Positions 63,829 through 64,000 of a stretch of DNA of 64,000 bases are shown here, in pieces. The number at the start of each line of letters is the position of its first letter. Positions within the stretch are counted from its first letter, which is position 1. The notes beneath the pieces are model-generated. The model was not told where the DNA came from and made no database searches. It saw nothing but the letters and a program-made list of their open reading frames with translations. Position numbers and translations under genes: made by a program. Source of the DNA: Flavobacteriales bacterium (lineage in GTDB: Bacteria > Bacteroidota > Bacteroidia > Flavobacteriales_E > Vicingaceae); the NCBI GenBank assembly GCA_026196775.1, contig JAPHUD010000012.1, positions 165,060 through 229,059 of the forward strand, read 5' to 3'.

Positions 63829-63855
63829 TTGATTTAAATAGATTTAATATTTTTG
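63829..63855 (+). promoter_or_regulatory. possible promoter of the right-edge gene
   Basis: TTG (63829-63831) and TATTTTTG (63848-63855) with a 16-bp spacer resemble the Bacteroidota promoter, though the spacer is short of the usual 19-21. Initiation near 63862 would place the palindrome at 63868 in the 5' leader. Confidence 0.35.
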
Positions 63856-63867
63856 AAAAAAGATACA

Positions 63868-63901
63868 ATGCGGATAAACGTACCGGTACGTTTATCCGCA
63901 T
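63868..63901. repeat. perfect 34-bp palindrome followed by GTTAGGC
   Basis: ATGCGGATAAACGTACC (63868-63884) is followed directly by its exact reverse complement (63885-63901), a gap-free palindrome. GTTAGGC (63902-63908) abuts the right arm and matches the integron core-site consensus GTTRRRY. The left flank AGATACA does not match the inverse core RYYYAAC, so it is not a canonical attC. It may be an operator, a dispersed repeat or a recombination remnant. Confidence 0.7.
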
Positions 63902-63923
63902 GTTAGGCACAAGTTGACCAAAA

Positions 63924-64000
63924 ATGCGAACAGAAGAATATAATAGAATAACTAAAGAAGGAAACGTACTTGATTTTGGAACGCTAAAAGAGACTAAAAA
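63924..64000 (+). CDS. partial open reading frame at the right edge
   Basis: ATG 63924 opens a frame running to the window edge (25 codons, MRTEEYNRITKEGNVLDFG). No stop occurs and the composition is protein-like, but the fragment is too short to identify. The start is supported by the promoter-like site upstream and the AT-rich spacing. The palindrome lies 22 bp before it. Confidence 0.45.
   Translation, partial: MRTEEYNRITKEGNVLDFGTLKETK

Larger units (their letters stand above)
63547..63923. other. intergenic region with a repeat fragment, a promoter-like site and a palindrome
   Basis: These 377 bp hold no full gene. They contain a truncated copy of the inverted-repeat element (63565-63618), a TAnnTTTG site (63848-63855) and the palindrome 63868-63901. 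The longest plus-strand open frame between them is 15 codons (ATG near 63740) and is not credible. Confidence 0.7.

Noticed and set aside
63868..63908. Canonical integron attC site
   Set aside because: GTTAGGC fits the right core, but the left core RYYYAAC is missing and the stem has no extrahelical bases; recorded as a palindrome instead.
1..64000. tRNA, rRNA, CRISPR arrays, prophage and complete insertion sequences
   Set aside because: I looked through the intergenic stretches and saw no cloverleaf with a GTTCRAxxC arm, no regularly spaced repeats, and no transposase or integrase gene. A dedicated tRNA and CRISPR scan would be more sensitive.

Overview
The window is a 64 kb piece of chromosome from a Bacteroidota bacterium, most likely of the order Flavobacteriales. 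The evidence is the strong AT bias, a short primary sigma factor of about 290 residues, a protein with a type IX secretion (T9SS) C-terminal sorting domain, PD40/OmpA-family envelope proteins, a MoxR-DUF58-BatABCD operon, TAnnTTTG promoter elements, and a MoaC-MoaB fusion. I see no tRNA, rRNA, CRISPR array, prophage or complete insertion sequence. Gene density is high and many genes overlap.

Layout. Positions 1-8134 (minus strand) are one long surface-polysaccharide operon. In transcription order it holds a Wzz-like chain-length protein, a Wzx flippase, a Wzy-like polymerase, a glycosyltransferase, an outer-membrane barrel, two methyltransferases, an FdtA-type sugar ketoisomerase and a DegT-type sugar aminotransferase cut by the left edge. 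From 8269 to 16350 lie housekeeping genes: a 6-pyruvoyl-tetrahydropterin-type synthase with folE, a BI-1 protein, ychF, a nucleoside transporter, a DUF151 nuclease, etfAB and prmC. From 16418 to 24837 come a TPR protein, a PorE-like TPR/PD40/OmpA protein, dnaK, an unusual zinc-ribbon gene with a HEPN-like motif, a GreA/B-like protein, a small element with terminal inverted repeats, and a T9SS cargo protein.

From 24960 to 36633 are a class III aminotransferase, a monooxygenase-fold protein, a SAM hydrolase family protein, phoH, a STAS protein overlapping RNase Z, HU, topoisomerase III, an HsdR-N-like protein, queE, the primary sigma factor, moaCB, cytidine deaminase and a DUF1573 protein. From 36767 to 48204 are a PLP aminotransferase, a patatin fused to an outer-membrane barrel, upp, a polysaccharide-deacetylase-like protein, radC, a SET-domain protein, recF with a DciA-like gene, a CysZ/EI24 membrane protein and mqnA. 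From 48366 to 57666 are a second TPR/PD40 protein and the complete Bat operon. From 57688 to the end are an SDR enzyme, a D-lactate-dehydrogenase-like enzyme, selO, a membrane-spanning winged-helix regulator divergent from a lipoprotein gene, a truncated repeat, a perfect 34-bp palindrome, and the start of a gene cut by the right edge.

How it fits together. The polysaccharide operon builds and exports a surface glycan containing a 3-amino-3,6-dideoxy sugar. The PorE-like protein and the T9SS cargo point to type IX secretion. The pterin synthase, folE and queE can all feed queuosine synthesis. mqnA indicates menaquinone by the futalosine route. The least explained parts are the zinc-ribbon/HEPN-like gene with its flanking repeats (22029-23843), the transmembrane regulator and lipoprotein pair (61641-63546), the SET-domain protein (44374-44979), and the right-edge palindrome (63868-63908).
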